DNA from: Shewanella sp. 10N.286.48.A6
Lineage (GTDB): Bacteria; Pseudomonadota; Gammaproteobacteria; Enterobacterales; Shewanellaceae
DNA: 64,000 nt
Direction: 5' to 3'
Assembly: GCF_002873135.1 (NCBI RefSeq)
Contig: NZ_MCVI01000016.1
Span: 147,153-211,152 of the forward strand
Below the pieces are notes generated by a model. That model saw nothing but the letters and a program-made list of their open reading frames with translations. It made no database searches and had not been told where the DNA came from. Of this stretch, positions 55,047-63,625 are shown one piece after another. The stretch's first letter is position 1, and each line of letters begins with the position of its first letter. A program made the position numbers and the translations under genes.

Positions 55047-56747
55047 TCAGTTTATAAAGCCAATGAATAGGTAGCTGGCTAGAATTACTGCTACCCAAAG
55101 CACCATGTTGCCAGATGGATAGTCGCTCGAGATAAAGCTCCCCCCCCCTTTGTATTGGCGCGCTAAAAACTGCTGACATTGGTCTAACTTCCCACGAATT
55201 GATTGACGAATTTCGCCATCCACTTTCCAAATGACTGCAAATATGCGCTGCAGTGCATTAGGCACTAAGCGCCTGTATACCCAATCTACATCAAGGTGAG
55301 TAGAGCGAAGCTCTGGTGGATATTTACCTTTGAGATTGAGCCAAACGAACGCTAATGCTGAAAACAGTAATAACTGAGTCTGAGCGAGTACATGGGTCGC
55401 ATCATATGGGTTGTAACCCGTATCGTATGGCAGCAGAGAATAAAGCGCTGCAGGATAAATACCAATACCAATACATAGACAGGCAGCGATAAACATTGCT
55501 GTTAACATATTGAGCGGTGGATCGTTGGCTCGAATACCCGAGTCATGGGCAAAGAAGGCAAAGTAAGGGATTTTAATCCCCGCGTGATGAAAAACACCTG
55601 CTGACGCAAACAGTAGCATTAACCAGACCCAGTCATGGCCAGTTTCCATTGCGGCAGACATCACCATGGATTTACTGACAAAACCGCTAAACAGAGGGAA
55701 TGCAGAAATGGAGGCCGCACCAACAATACACAGTATCGTGGTTTTTGGCATGGTCTTATAAAGGCCGCCGAGATCGGAGCCATTTATACGCCCTGTCATA
55801 TGCAGTACGGCGCCCATACTCATAAACAACAAGCCTTTAAAAATGACATCGTTAAAAGCATGAGACACTGCACCATTTAATGCCAGCGAAGTCCCGATCC
55901 CGATGCCGACGACCATAAAGCCTACTTGGTTAATCAAACTATAGGCAAGCACTCGGCGAAGATCGTTTTCAATCACCGCAAAGAAGATTGGGAAACAGGT
56001 CATTGTAGCGCCAATGTATATCAGCAACTCAGTGCCAGGGTAAGCCCGAGCAAGTGCATAAACCGCCACTTTAGTGGTAAATGCGCTGAGTAACACTGTA
56101 CCGGTCGGCGTCGCTTCAGGGTAAGCGTCGGTAAGCCAAGTGTGAGCAAAAGGAAAAGCACACTTAATACCGAAGGCAATAAAGATAAGCCATCCTGCAA
56201 TGCTATCTAGGCCGATATAGTCAAAGGCTAGGCTACCGGTTTCAGAGATATAAAACAGCGCACCTATCAGCAAAATAACCCCAGAGAGAACCTGCATGAT
56301 GAGGTAGCGCATCCCCGCGCTATATGCTGCTGGAGTACGACGAGCCCAAACTAGAAATACTGAGGTAAATGCCAACAGCTCCCAGAACACAAACAAGGTA
56401 AGTAAATCACCCGCAAACACCGCACCAATAGCGCTACCTGCGTACAGCATAGCGGCAACTTGTTGCACTGTATCTTTAACGTGCAATGAGTAGACGATGC
56501 CAATAAATGCGGCAATATGGAAAATATAGCCAAACATCAGGCTTAATTTATCTGCGCGATAAGGGATTAATTCATAGTCTAAAAACATCAATTGCAAATG
56601 GACGCCTTCTGGCACAGTCCACAAATGCAATCCGCTGATCACTGGAATCGCTATCATCAAGGCACCGCGCAGCTTTCCACGAGTTGTAGCAGCAATCAAT
56701 CCGCCAATGATAAACAGCACAAACGGCGGTAACTCAAGCATCCACAT
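55047..56747 (-). CDS. MrpD-type Na+/H+ antiporter subunit (third antiporter-like subunit)
   Basis: Proton-antiporter subunit (about 566 aa) of the NuoL/M/N superfamily, with about 14 membrane helices. Family residues: the key Glu in FVFWELLAFTSVFLVW, Lys in IKCAFPFAHTWLTDAYPEAT, and LAYSLINQVGFMVVGIGIG. The ATG at 56747 (MWMLELPPF) is preferred: AAAGG lies 8 bases before it. A longer reading from 56786 would add 13 residues. Near the 3' end a run of nine G on the coding strand (55140-55148) encodes Gly-Gly-Gly. It may fill the place of the MrpA N-terminal antiporter module. Confidence 0.9.
   Translation of the reverse strand: MWMLELPPFVLFIIGGLIAATTRGKLRGALMIAIPVISGLHLWTVPEGVHLQLMFLDYELIPYRADKLSLMFGYIFHIAAFIGIVYSLHVKDTVQQVAAMLYAGSAIGAVFAGDLLTLFVFWELLAFTSVFLVWARRTPAAYSAGMRYLIMQVLSGVILLIGALFYISETGSLAFDYIGLDSIAGWLIFIAFGIKCAFPFAHTWLTDAYPEATPTGTVLLSAFTTKVAVYALARAYPGTELLIYIGATMTCFPIFFAVIENDLRRVLAYSLINQVGFMVVGIGIGTSLALNGAVSHAFNDVIFKGLLFMSMGAVLHMTGRINGSDLGGLYKTMPKTTILCIVGAASISAFPLFSGFVSKSMVMSAAMETGHDWVWLMLLFASAGVFHHAGIKIPYFAFFAHDSGIRANDPPLNMLTAMFIAACLCIGIGIYPAALYSLLPYDTGYNPYDATHVLAQTQLLLFSALAFVWLNLKGKYPPELRSTHLDVDWVYRRLVPNALQRIFAVIWKVDGEIRQSIRGKLDQCQQFLARQYKGGGSFISSDYPSGNMVLWVAVILASYLFIGFIN
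55140..55148. repeat. C9/G9 homopolymer in an antiporter gene
   Basis: Nine consecutive C on the plus strand, inside the coding sequence 35 codons before the stop. Gain or loss of a base would replace the last predicted transmembrane helix by an unrelated 3' frame. Confidence 0.9.
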
Positions 56748-57078
56748 TGCGATCACCTTTATTGTTAGCTTCTTTGGCGTGGCCATCGCTGACGTCGACT
56801 ATTTCAATTTTGCTATTATCAAGCTCTTCAACGGGTCCATAATAATCTTCTGGGCGCATCAAAAAGGTACGCATCCAGCTGGCGACTATGACCAAGATGA
56901 CGCAGCCGACAAAGCCATAGATAGGATAAAACGCTGGCAGGTTTTCCCAGCTATGATAAACATGGCGATGAATAACAAAATCAAGTGCCACAAGCAATGC
57001 ACAACAGGTATATAACAGGTATAAAACCCGCTGAATGTTTTTCGGTTTATCAAAGAGATATTGCTTCTCATTGTCCAT
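56734..57078 (-). CDS. Small two-helix membrane protein within the Mrp operon
   Basis: Protein of 114 aa with two membrane helices (about residues 18-38 and 51-72) and a charged C-terminal tail (PEDYYGPVEELDNSKIEIVD). It overlaps the upstream mrpD gene by 11 bases and the downstream one by 14, so it belongs to the operon. No known Mrp subunit has this form. It may be an accessory or assembly subunit specific to this operon type. The N-terminus is polar (MDNEKQYLFDKPKNIQR). Confidence 0.8.
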   Translation of the reverse strand: MDNEKQYLFDKPKNIQRVLYLLYTCCALLVALDFVIHRHVYHSWENLPAFYPIYGFVGCVILVIVASWMRTFLMRPEDYYGPVEELDNSKIEIVDVSDGHAKEANNKGDRNVDA

Positions 57079-58558
57079 GGCTAACTCCAGATACAGTCAA
57101 GATAGCTTTCGCCAACTCATAAACGGGCTGTGGATGGATGAACATAATCAAGCAGCCTAGGGATGTGATAATTAATGCGATTAATGAAGCCATTGGTGCT
57201 TCTTTAATATCTGTACCTGATGACTTATACCCTTTACCGGGGAAAAACGCATGGTAAGGAATAGGTAGTAGGTAGGCGATGTTGAGTAATGAACTGAGCA
57301 TTAAAGCAACCATGACAACCCAATAGCCGGTTTCAATAGTGCCCATCAATAGGAACCATTTACTCCATGTCCCTCCGGCTGGTGGAACGCCGATAATGCT
57401 AAGGCTGGCAATAAAAAAAGCGCCCATGGTGATTGGCATGGCAAAACCTAAGCCGCGCATTTCGCTTACCTTAGATTTATGGCTAGCCACCAAAATGGCG
57501 CCAGCACAAAAGAATAGGGTAATTTTGCCAAAGGCATGGGAGGCAATATGCATTGAACTACCAATCACACCCGATGAAGTAGCTAGCAGTGCCCCAATAG
57601 TGATATAGCCGAGTTGGCTCACTGTTGAGTAGGCCAATCTGGCTTTTAAGTTGTCTTGTCGCATCGCCACGATTGAAGCTAAGAGCACTGAAAGGGTAGC
57701 TAAATAAAGTAAAAATTCAGTAGTTGGTAATTGGGGGAGTAGGTCGAGTCCAAAAATGAAAATACACACCTTCAATACCGTAAATACCCCTGCTTTTACT
57801 ACCGCTACAGCATGAAGCAGGGCGCTGACCGGTGTTGGTGCCACCATCGCTGCGGGTAGCCAGCGATGAAATGGCATAATGGCAGCCTTACCAATGCCAA
57901 ATATAAATAGCATTAGGATTATGCCTGCAATGGTGGTATCCACATCGGCATCAAATACGCCGCCTGCTGTAAATTCAAGGGTGCCAGTCACAAACCAAGT
58001 TAAGATGATGGCCAGTAAGAAAAAGGCGATAGAGGTAGTGAGCAAGATACCGAGGTAGACACGGCCACCTTGTTTGGCCTTGTCTGTACCTGCGTGAGTC
58101 ACCAGCGGATAGGTTGATAGAGTGAGCACTTCGTAAAAGATAAACAGAGTAAACAGGTTGGCTGAAAAGGCGAGCCCCATCACTGCACTAATCGCCAAAG
58201 CGAAACAGATATAAAAGCGAGTTTGGTTATCCTCATTATGGTCACGCATATAGCCGATGGCGTAAATGGTGGTGATTAGCCAAAGAAAACTGGCAATGAG
58301 AGCAAACAGCATACCGAGCGGTTCTACGACAAAACTCACCTCTAAATCAGGCATCAGCTCCCACCATGAGACCTCAATACTGGCACCAGCCATGAGGGCT
58401 TGGTAGATATTGATTACGCAGTAAAGCACCATAAGGCTGATACTGATGGTGATAGCCTCACGCAGGTTAGGTTTCTTTCCTGTTGCTGCAATTGCAAAGG
58501 TTGCCAGTAAAGGCAATAAGATAGTTAGCTGTAACATCAGCGGCAAAGATGGATTCAT
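57068..58558 (-). CDS. MrpD-type Na+/H+ antiporter subunit (second antiporter-like subunit)
   Basis: NuoL/M/N-superfamily subunit (496 aa, about 14 helices). Key residues: Glu in LFIFYEVLTLSTYPLV, Lys in IGKAAIMPFHRWLPAAMVAP, and the conserved AYSTVSQLGYITIGALL. The ATG shares four bases (ATGA) with the stop of the gene before. It works as part of the multi-subunit Mrp complex, exchanging Na+ (or K+) for H+. Confidence 0.92.
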   Translation of the reverse strand: MNPSLPLMLQLTILLPLLATFAIAATGKKPNLREAITISISLMVLYCVINIYQALMAGASIEVSWWELMPDLEVSFVVEPLGMLFALIASFLWLITTIYAIGYMRDHNEDNQTRFYICFALAISAVMGLAFSANLFTLFIFYEVLTLSTYPLVTHAGTDKAKQGGRVYLGILLTTSIAFFLLAIILTWFVTGTLEFTAGGVFDADVDTTIAGIILMLFIFGIGKAAIMPFHRWLPAAMVAPTPVSALLHAVAVVKAGVFTVLKVCIFIFGLDLLPQLPTTEFLLYLATLSVLLASIVAMRQDNLKARLAYSTVSQLGYITIGALLATSSGVIGSSMHIASHAFGKITLFFCAGAILVASHKSKVSEMRGLGFAMPITMGAFFIASLSIIGVPPAGGTWSKWFLLMGTIETGYWVVMVALMLSSLLNIAYLLPIPYHAFFPGKGYKSSGTDIKEAPMASLIALIITSLGCLIMFIHPQPVYELAKAILTVSGVSHGQ

Positions 58559-60033
58559 GGGGTTATTCCAAACAAACTTTGAGAAGCCGCCTGTGCAACT
58601 TGAACGCTTAGGCGAGTATCTATACCGAAATAAATATTAGCGAAAATGAGCGCCCAAATAGGGGCGAGGAAGGTCCAAGGCGCCTCTTTGACAGTTTCAC
58701 ACCCATTAAGTGGCGGCTTGAAGTAAGCCATTTCTACAATACGCCAGATATAGATAATCGCCAGCAGTGATCCCAATAGAATAAGAACGGCCACTGGCCA
58801 CATACCAGCCTCAACACTGGCGATAAGCAGATACCATTTACTGACAAAACCGACGGTCAATGGCACACCAATCAAACTGAGCCCACCAATAACGATGGCT
58901 GACATGGTCAATGGCATTTGTTTACCTAGGCCTTGGAACTGTTTGAGCTGGACGCTGCCAATGCGGTACATTACAGCGCCTAATGCTAAAAACAGCGCGC
59001 CTTTCATTAAGGCATGGTTAAACAAATGTAGTAAGGTGGCCATAATGCCGGTACTGGTATTAATCGAGTAGCCAATGATCATATATCCCACCTGAGCGAT
59101 ACTTGAGTAAGCTAAGATGTGTTTCACATTTTGCTGATAAATAGCCGTGATAGATGCGGCAAAAACACCTATAAGACCAAGCACCATTAAAATACTTTGC
59201 AGGGGCAGGGTGGTGAATGAGAAAGAGATGCCAAGTACGGTAAAAGTAAAACGAATGAGCAGATACACAGCAACCTTAGTTGAGGTTGCTGCTAAAAATG
59301 CTGTCACAATTGAAGGTGCATAGGCATAAGCATTAGGTAGCCACAGGTGCAGTGGAAATAACGCCAGCTTTAAGCAGATCCCGACAATTAAAAAGGCGAA
59401 TGCTGCAAATACTGTACGGGTGTGGCCAACATCAACTAACCTAACAGCTAAATCGCTCATGTTTAGCGTGCCCGTCATTTGATAGAGCATGCCAATACCA
59501 ATCAAAATAAAGGTGGCACCAATGGTACCCATTATCAGGTATTGGTAGGCAGCCCACAGTGCTCGTCTATCTTTACCCAAGGCAATTAAGGCATAGGAGG
59601 ACAGTGAGGAAATCTCTAAAAATACAAATACATTAAAGGCATCACCGGTTGCCACAATGCCGAACATGCCGGTTAAAGACAGCAGGTATAAGCTGTAAAA
59701 TAAGGTGTGGCGGTCTTCGTCTAACTCTTTTTGTATGCTGGTGTTAGCGGCAAACAACACCACAGTACCTATGGTGGAGATGATTAGCAGTAAAAAGGCG
59801 TTCAGCTTATCGATGCGATATTCAATGCCCCAAGGTGCTTCCCAACCCCCAAGTTCATAGGTAATGGTGCCAGACTTCATGACCTCAATTAGTAATATTA
59901 TGCTGTTGATACAGGTAGCACTGCACACCAATAAGGCAAATATCCACACAAGTTTGGAGCGATTTAGGAACCAGCATAGCGGGGCTGCCATTAGCGGCAC
60001 CACAACTTGTAAAACAGGCAGGTGAGCTAACAC
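58555..60033 (-). CDS. mrpD: MrpD, Na+/H+ antiporter subunit D
   Basis: Antiporter subunit (492 aa), the best MrpD match of the three: VFVFLEISSLSSYALIALG contains the proton-path Glu, LKLALFPLHLWLPNAYAYAP the Lys, and LAYSSIAQVGYMIIGYSINT follows. It starts with GTG (60033) in a one-base overlap with the mrpC stop codon (TAGTG). It sits directly after mrpC, as in other Mrp operons. Confidence 0.93.
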   Translation of the reverse strand: MLAHLPVLQVVVPLMAAPLCWFLNRSKLVWIFALLVCSATCINSIILLIEVMKSGTITYELGGWEAPWGIEYRIDKLNAFLLLIISTIGTVVLFAANTSIQKELDEDRHTLFYSLYLLSLTGMFGIVATGDAFNVFVFLEISSLSSYALIALGKDRRALWAAYQYLIMGTIGATFILIGIGMLYQMTGTLNMSDLAVRLVDVGHTRTVFAAFAFLIVGICLKLALFPLHLWLPNAYAYAPSIVTAFLAATSTKVAVYLLIRFTFTVLGISFSFTTLPLQSILMVLGLIGVFAASITAIYQQNVKHILAYSSIAQVGYMIIGYSINTSTGIMATLLHLFNHALMKGALFLALGAVMYRIGSVQLKQFQGLGKQMPLTMSAIVIGGLSLIGVPLTVGFVSKWYLLIASVEAGMWPVAVLILLGSLLAIIYIWRIVEMAYFKPPLNGCETVKEAPWTFLAPIWALIFANIYFGIDTRLSVQVAQAASQSLFGITP

Positions 60034-60395
60034 TATGATTCGTCCTCGTTGAGCTGATCTTGTTTTTGGATCTCATCTTCTTCTATACAGCCATAGGCTT
60101 CTTTGATTCTGATCACCAGTGCTAGACCAAGCGCTGTGGTCGCAATACCCACCACAATGGCAGTTAGAATTAACACATGGGGCAGCGGGTTAGAGTAATC
60201 ACTGATCCCTTCAGCCAATATCGGTGCGCTACCACGCTCGACCATGCCGACACTGATATAAAAAATAAACACTGAGGTTTGAAAAATGGTGAGTCCAACT
60301 AACTTCTTAACCAAGTTTCCATGGGCGATAACGATATAAAAGCCAATCATCATCAACAATACGACGATCCAATAGTTATAGAGTCCGAGAAACAT
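60033..60395 (-). CDS. mrpC: MrpC, NuoK-like Na+/H+ antiporter subunit
   Basis: Small membrane subunit (about 120 aa) with three helices, homologous to NuoK: IVVLLMMIGFYIVIAHGNLV, KKLVGLTIFQTSVFIFYIS, then NPLPHVLILTAIVVGIATTA. The ATG at 60395 (MFLGLYNYW) is chosen because a longer reading would run into the mrpB coding sequence with a basic non-homologous extension. It is one base from the stop of mrpB. Confidence 0.92.
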   Translation of the reverse strand: MFLGLYNYWIVVLLMMIGFYIVIAHGNLVKKLVGLTIFQTSVFIFYISVGMVERGSAPILAEGISDYSNPLPHVLILTAIVVGIATTALGLALVIRIKEAYGCIEEDEIQKQDQLNEDES

Positions 60396-60396
60396 C

Positions 60397-61428
60397 CTAC
60401 TCCCCTTTTTTATCTGAGCTGTTTTTCTCAGCTTGAATTTGAGCCTGAGCTTGTCTGCGGCCATCAAAGTTGAAAAAGATGCTTAACATCACCGAAGCGA
60501 CAGTGATGCCCACGCCTAATTCAATCAGCAGTATGCCTAAGTGCTGGCCATCAATCGGATTTTCAGCCAGTACGTTGTAATCTAAGAAGTTAGCCCCATT
60601 AATCATGGAAACAACTCCGACACTGGCATAGAGCAAAAGCCCAACAGCAGCAAGTAATTGAATTAGCGCCGGATTAAATACCTTTTTAGCGGTATCTAAA
60701 CCAAATAGCATGGTATAAAGAATAATCGCAGCAGCGAAGATAACACCTGCTTGAAATCCGCCACCAGGCCCAAAGTCACCATGGAATTGTACATACAGTG
60801 CAAATAACAAGATTAAAGGAATAAGTGTTTTACTGACGATGCGCACCACCATGTGGCGCTCATGCATTTGTTCTTCTGTTGGCTCTTCAGATTGAATTTT
60901 TTTACGGCGACGAGGCAGTGATAACAGCGAAAGCACGCCAATACCTGCGGTAAAGATAACGGCTACTTCACCTAAAGTATCAAAGGCTCGGTAGCTCCCT
61001 AATACTGACGTCACAATATTAGGCACACCTACCTCGTCCATCGAGTCATGAATATAGCGCGGGGCAACATGTTGATGCACTGGCGCATCAACAGTGCCAA
61101 AATAAGGCATATCTAGGGTACCGTAGATCAGCATGCTACCAGTGACGAGTACAACAAACAGTGCAAGAAAGGGTTTATGCCGCTTTGGCGCCTCTTTTCG
61201 GCCAGTCATGGTAATGGCGGCTAGCATGAGTAAGCCTGATATTCCTGCACCTACAGACGCTTCGGTAAAGGCAACATCTACAGCGTCGAGTACCACAAAG
61301 AAACAGGCTGATAATAAGCCATAAATTCCGGTTAACATGACGACCGCTAATAGATCTCTCATGCGAACGATAGCGATGGCGATGACCACTAAAAAGATTA
61401 ATAGTATTACATCTACTAAGGCTTCGAT
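60397..61428 (-). CDS. mrpB: MrpB with N-terminal DUF4040 (MrpA C-terminal) domain
   Basis: Membrane subunit (about 330-343 aa). The N-terminal part is the NuoJ-like DUF4040 region that ends MrpA in other operons (LLAVVMLTGIYGLLSACFFV, DAVDVAFTEASVGAG). The C-terminal part is MrpB proper (QFHGDFGPGGGFQAGVIFAA). The start is unclear. A GTG at 61389 has no ribosome site and cuts the first helix. Homology and an ideal GGAGG at 61438-61442 point to the codon at 61428, which is ATC, giving (M)EALVDVILLIFLV. The end reported here assumes the ATC start. Confidence 0.85.
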   Translation of the reverse strand: MEALVDVILLIFLVVIAIAIVRMRDLLAVVMLTGIYGLLSACFFVVLDAVDVAFTEASVGAGISGLLMLAAITMTGRKEAPKRHKPFLALFVVLVTGSMLIYGTLDMPYFGTVDAPVHQHVAPRYIHDSMDEVGVPNIVTSVLGSYRAFDTLGEVAVIFTAGIGVLSLLSLPRRRKKIQSEEPTEEQMHERHMVVRIVSKTLIPLILLFALYVQFHGDFGPGGGFQAGVIFAAAIILYTMLFGLDTAKKVFNPALIQLLAAVGLLLYASVGVVSMINGANFLDYNVLAENPIDGQHLGILLIELGVGITVASVMLSIFFNFDGRRQAQAQIQAEKNSSDKKGE

Positions 61429-61757
61429 GGCTTGTTTCCTCCCTGAGGTTCAGGCTTATCTTTTTGCGGTAATAGGCCATTATGTAATGCCGCTTTTGCT
61501 AAGGCATGACTAGCAGAAGGGTTGATAAAGAGTGTGAATACTAAAATCAATACCAACTTAATGAGTACTAAACCATTTGGGCTTTGCAGCATTAACCCTA
61601 TCAGGATTGAGCTTGCACCTAAGGTATCGGTTACGCTTGCAGCGTGCATTCGGGTGTAAAAATCAGGGAAACGAATAATCCCTATACCACCAGAAAAACA
61701 AAGGAAGCTACCAATTAGCAGGCATAAACCACTGCTTATTTCGAGTAAGAGATTCAT
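61416..61757 (-). CDS. mrpG: MrpG, Na+/H+ antiporter subunit G
   Basis: MrpG (113 aa), three membrane helices. The conserved central motif GGIGIIRFPDFYTRMHAAS is followed by VTDTLGASSILIGLMLQ, the PhaG/MnhG signature. The C-terminal tail is polar and Pro/Lys-rich. The ATG overlaps the mrpF stop by four bases, and the 3' end carries the ribosome site of mrpB. Confidence 0.94.
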   Translation of the reverse strand: MNLLLEISSGLCLLIGSFLCFSGGIGIIRFPDFYTRMHAASVTDTLGASSILIGLMLQSPNGLVLIKLVLILVFTLFINPSASHALAKAALHNGLLPQKDKPEPQGGNKPSKP

Positions 61758-62050
61758 TTCTTCCTCTTCTTGGTTAAATGAGATTTATAGGGGGTCACTT
61801 TGAACTCGGCTGAGTCTGAATAGCGTAAAACGCCGATGACGCTGATAAAGTTAATGAGGGCATAAACAAGGGCGATATCGAGAAACTCTGGGCGTCCCAT
61901 TAAAAAGCCCAATAGCGAAATAAGCAGTATGGCTTTAGTACCAAAAGAGTTGAAAGCTAATATTCGATCATAAAGCGTCGGGCCGGCAATACAGCGAATG
62001 ATTGCCAGTAGCATAACAACGAGAATAGCGATGGTGGCAGTAGCTAACAT
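61754..62050 (-). CDS. mrpF: MrpF, Na+/H+ antiporter subunit F
   Basis: MrpF (98 aa), three helices. The family motif is RCIAGPTLYDRILAFNSFGT, containing the conserved Asp-Arg, then DIALVYALINFISVIGVLRY. The tail is basic (HLTKKRKK). The ATG overlaps the mrpE stop by one base (TAATG). Confidence 0.94.
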   Translation of the reverse strand: MLATATIAILVVMLLAIIRCIAGPTLYDRILAFNSFGTKAILLISLLGFLMGRPEFLDIALVYALINFISVIGVLRYSDSAEFKVTPYKSHLTKKRKK

Positions 62051-62550
62051 TAGTCTTCAAGCTCCCTTACCCGGCGGTCCATCTCTCCGGCTTTTAGTGC
62101 GTCGATACCATCTTTATGTAAAGCATGAACAGTAAGCTTGTCATCAATTAAGTCTATCGCTACTGTGCCAGGGGTTAGGGTAATGGAGTTGGCGTAAATG
62201 ACTTTATTAATATCTGAGCATTGGCGAGTGTCTATGGTAGTGAGTGTTGAAGAGATACTGCTGTTACCCAGCCAGATATGTTTAACCACACTAATATTAG
62301 ATAAAATAACTTCTTTCACTAACCATATCGTATAGCCTGGCATATTGGCATTTAGACGGATTGGGTGCGTTTCTTGGTCGATAACATCCATTTTTTGGGC
62401 AATATAAAGCACCAGCATGATTGAGCCTGCACCCAGTGATAATAAAAGCGGGTTAGTGTAATTTGAGTTAATCCACCAAAATAGGGCTAAGGTTAATAAC
62501 AGGCTAAGCCTATGGCTTGGAACAACGCCGCTTTTATTTTTTTGTGTCAT
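62050..62550 (-). CDS. mrpE: MrpE, Na+/H+ antiporter subunit E
   Basis: MrpE (166 aa), first gene of the operon. Two or three N-terminal helices (about 15-55) precede a cytoplasmic domain with the conserved NSITLTPGTVAIDLIDDKLT and VHALHKDGIDALKAGEMDRR pattern. Gene order E-F-G-B-C-D plus extra antiporter-like genes resembles the group 2 Mrp operons described in marine gammaproteobacteria. Confidence 0.93.
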   Translation of the reverse strand: MTQKNKSGVVPSHRLSLLLTLALFWWINSNYTNPLLLSLGAGSIMLVLYIAQKMDVIDQETHPIRLNANMPGYTIWLVKEVILSNISVVKHIWLGNSSISSTLTTIDTRQCSDINKVIYANSITLTPGTVAIDLIDDKLTVHALHKDGIDALKAGEMDRRVRELED

Positions 62551-62630
62551 ATTATTTAATGCTTCGTGTTAGTTAACTCCAGTACAAAACCTGGCGAGTT
62601 TTAAGATTATTATGGTTAGCTTTTTACTCG

Positions 62631-63083
62631 TTAATCATTTTGCTCGCATGACGATTCATCAGCTAATGCTTGATATACTTGCCTGTGAAGGTCATTAAAA
62701 GAATCTGTAGATGGAGACAGTTGGTTAATTGTTCGATCGACTATCTGCTGAACCAGTTGTTCTCGAGTTACATCTGCGGGTATACATACGATTGTAGGTA
62801 GCTTTTTGGATGTCTGTGTACCAACTCGAGTACGGTAAGCTCTGTCAGCAAATCCTTCGGTATTGTTTCTAAGTTCGTATTGCTGACTCGTATTTAATGC
62901 ACCAGCAAGAAAGCCCTGAATATAGTAAGTACATGGCATAGCCGAAATGGTGGCTGATTCGTTATTTAGCGACTTACAAGATGATAGAACAAGTTTTTCT
63001 TCATTTTTAGCGTTATTTGAGGATGCGGAAAGCGAAAAAGTAACACTGAATGTAAATAGTACTAAGAGCTTTATGAGCGACAT
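62631..63083 (-). CDS. Small secreted four-cysteine protein (Rap1a/Tai-like pattern)
   Basis: Exported protein of 150 aa: signal peptide with hydrophobic residues 4-20, then a mature domain with four Cys (SSCKSL, MPCTYYIQGFLAG, IVCIPADVT, ESSCEQND) that could form two disulfides. The spacing and YIQGFLAGAL / CIPADVTREQLVQ motifs recall the Rap1a/Tai superfamily, some of which are immunity proteins for secreted toxins; this is a tentative pattern match. A strong AAGGAGG precedes the ATG. No toxin gene was recognised nearby. It lies 80 bases upstream of mrpE on the same strand. Confidence 0.72.
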   Translation of the reverse strand: MSLIKLLVLFTFSVTFSLSASSNNAKNEEKLVLSSCKSLNNESATISAMPCTYYIQGFLAGALNTSQQYELRNNTEGFADRAYRTRVGTQTSKKLPTIVCIPADVTREQLVQQIVDRTINQLSPSTDSFNDLHRQVYQALADESSCEQND

Positions 63084-63625
63084 ATAACCTCCTTTTATAA
63101 TTCTATTAATTTTAATATCACCTAGTGAAATATTTCAGTGCAGTACTCTTTAGGCGACTTTGTTTAGCTTCGTATCATGCATTTCTTGCTTGCAATGATA
63201 TTTCAAGATTATTACGTTGCGCAAAGCTGTTGCTAGCAACATGCTGATTACTTTTTGTTAACCAATGCTCTTTATTTATAACATGAATTATCCAAATTTA
63301 AATGCTTAGTAAGTGTAAACTGTATATTTTTTTGATTTTGAGCAGGTTACACCAGCTATAGAAAGGCTCTAGCAAGGGCTACGCACTTGGTTATTGCTAA
63401 TTTTACTCAGTTAAGGTTTTATATGACTTGTGGCTTTAGTGAGTATGTAAGTTTGAAAATAGAGTGAGGTTATTAGCTTGGTGAAGCTAACTTCTAGATC
63501 TAGTACTGGCTGACTGCCAATGGGTTTTTAACCGCTTCAAATTGCAACCTTTTTAAGCGCTTAGCCCCATCAATGAGTTTGAGAATAGGCTTCGGTGTTT
63601 AACTGACTTAGCTTGATAATACCTA
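63084..63625. other. Gene-poor region before the transposase remnant
   Basis: About 540 bases with no convincing gene. The last part (about 63495-63600) has a 33-codon open stretch on the minus strand without a start or ribosome site, perhaps a further decayed fragment. No terminal inverted repeats were seen. Confidence 0.5.

Noticed and set aside
63495..63600. 33-codon open stretch on the minus strand (ends KNPLAVSQY)
   Set aside because: It begins right after a stop, has no start or SD, and matches no family I can name; perhaps a gene fragment.
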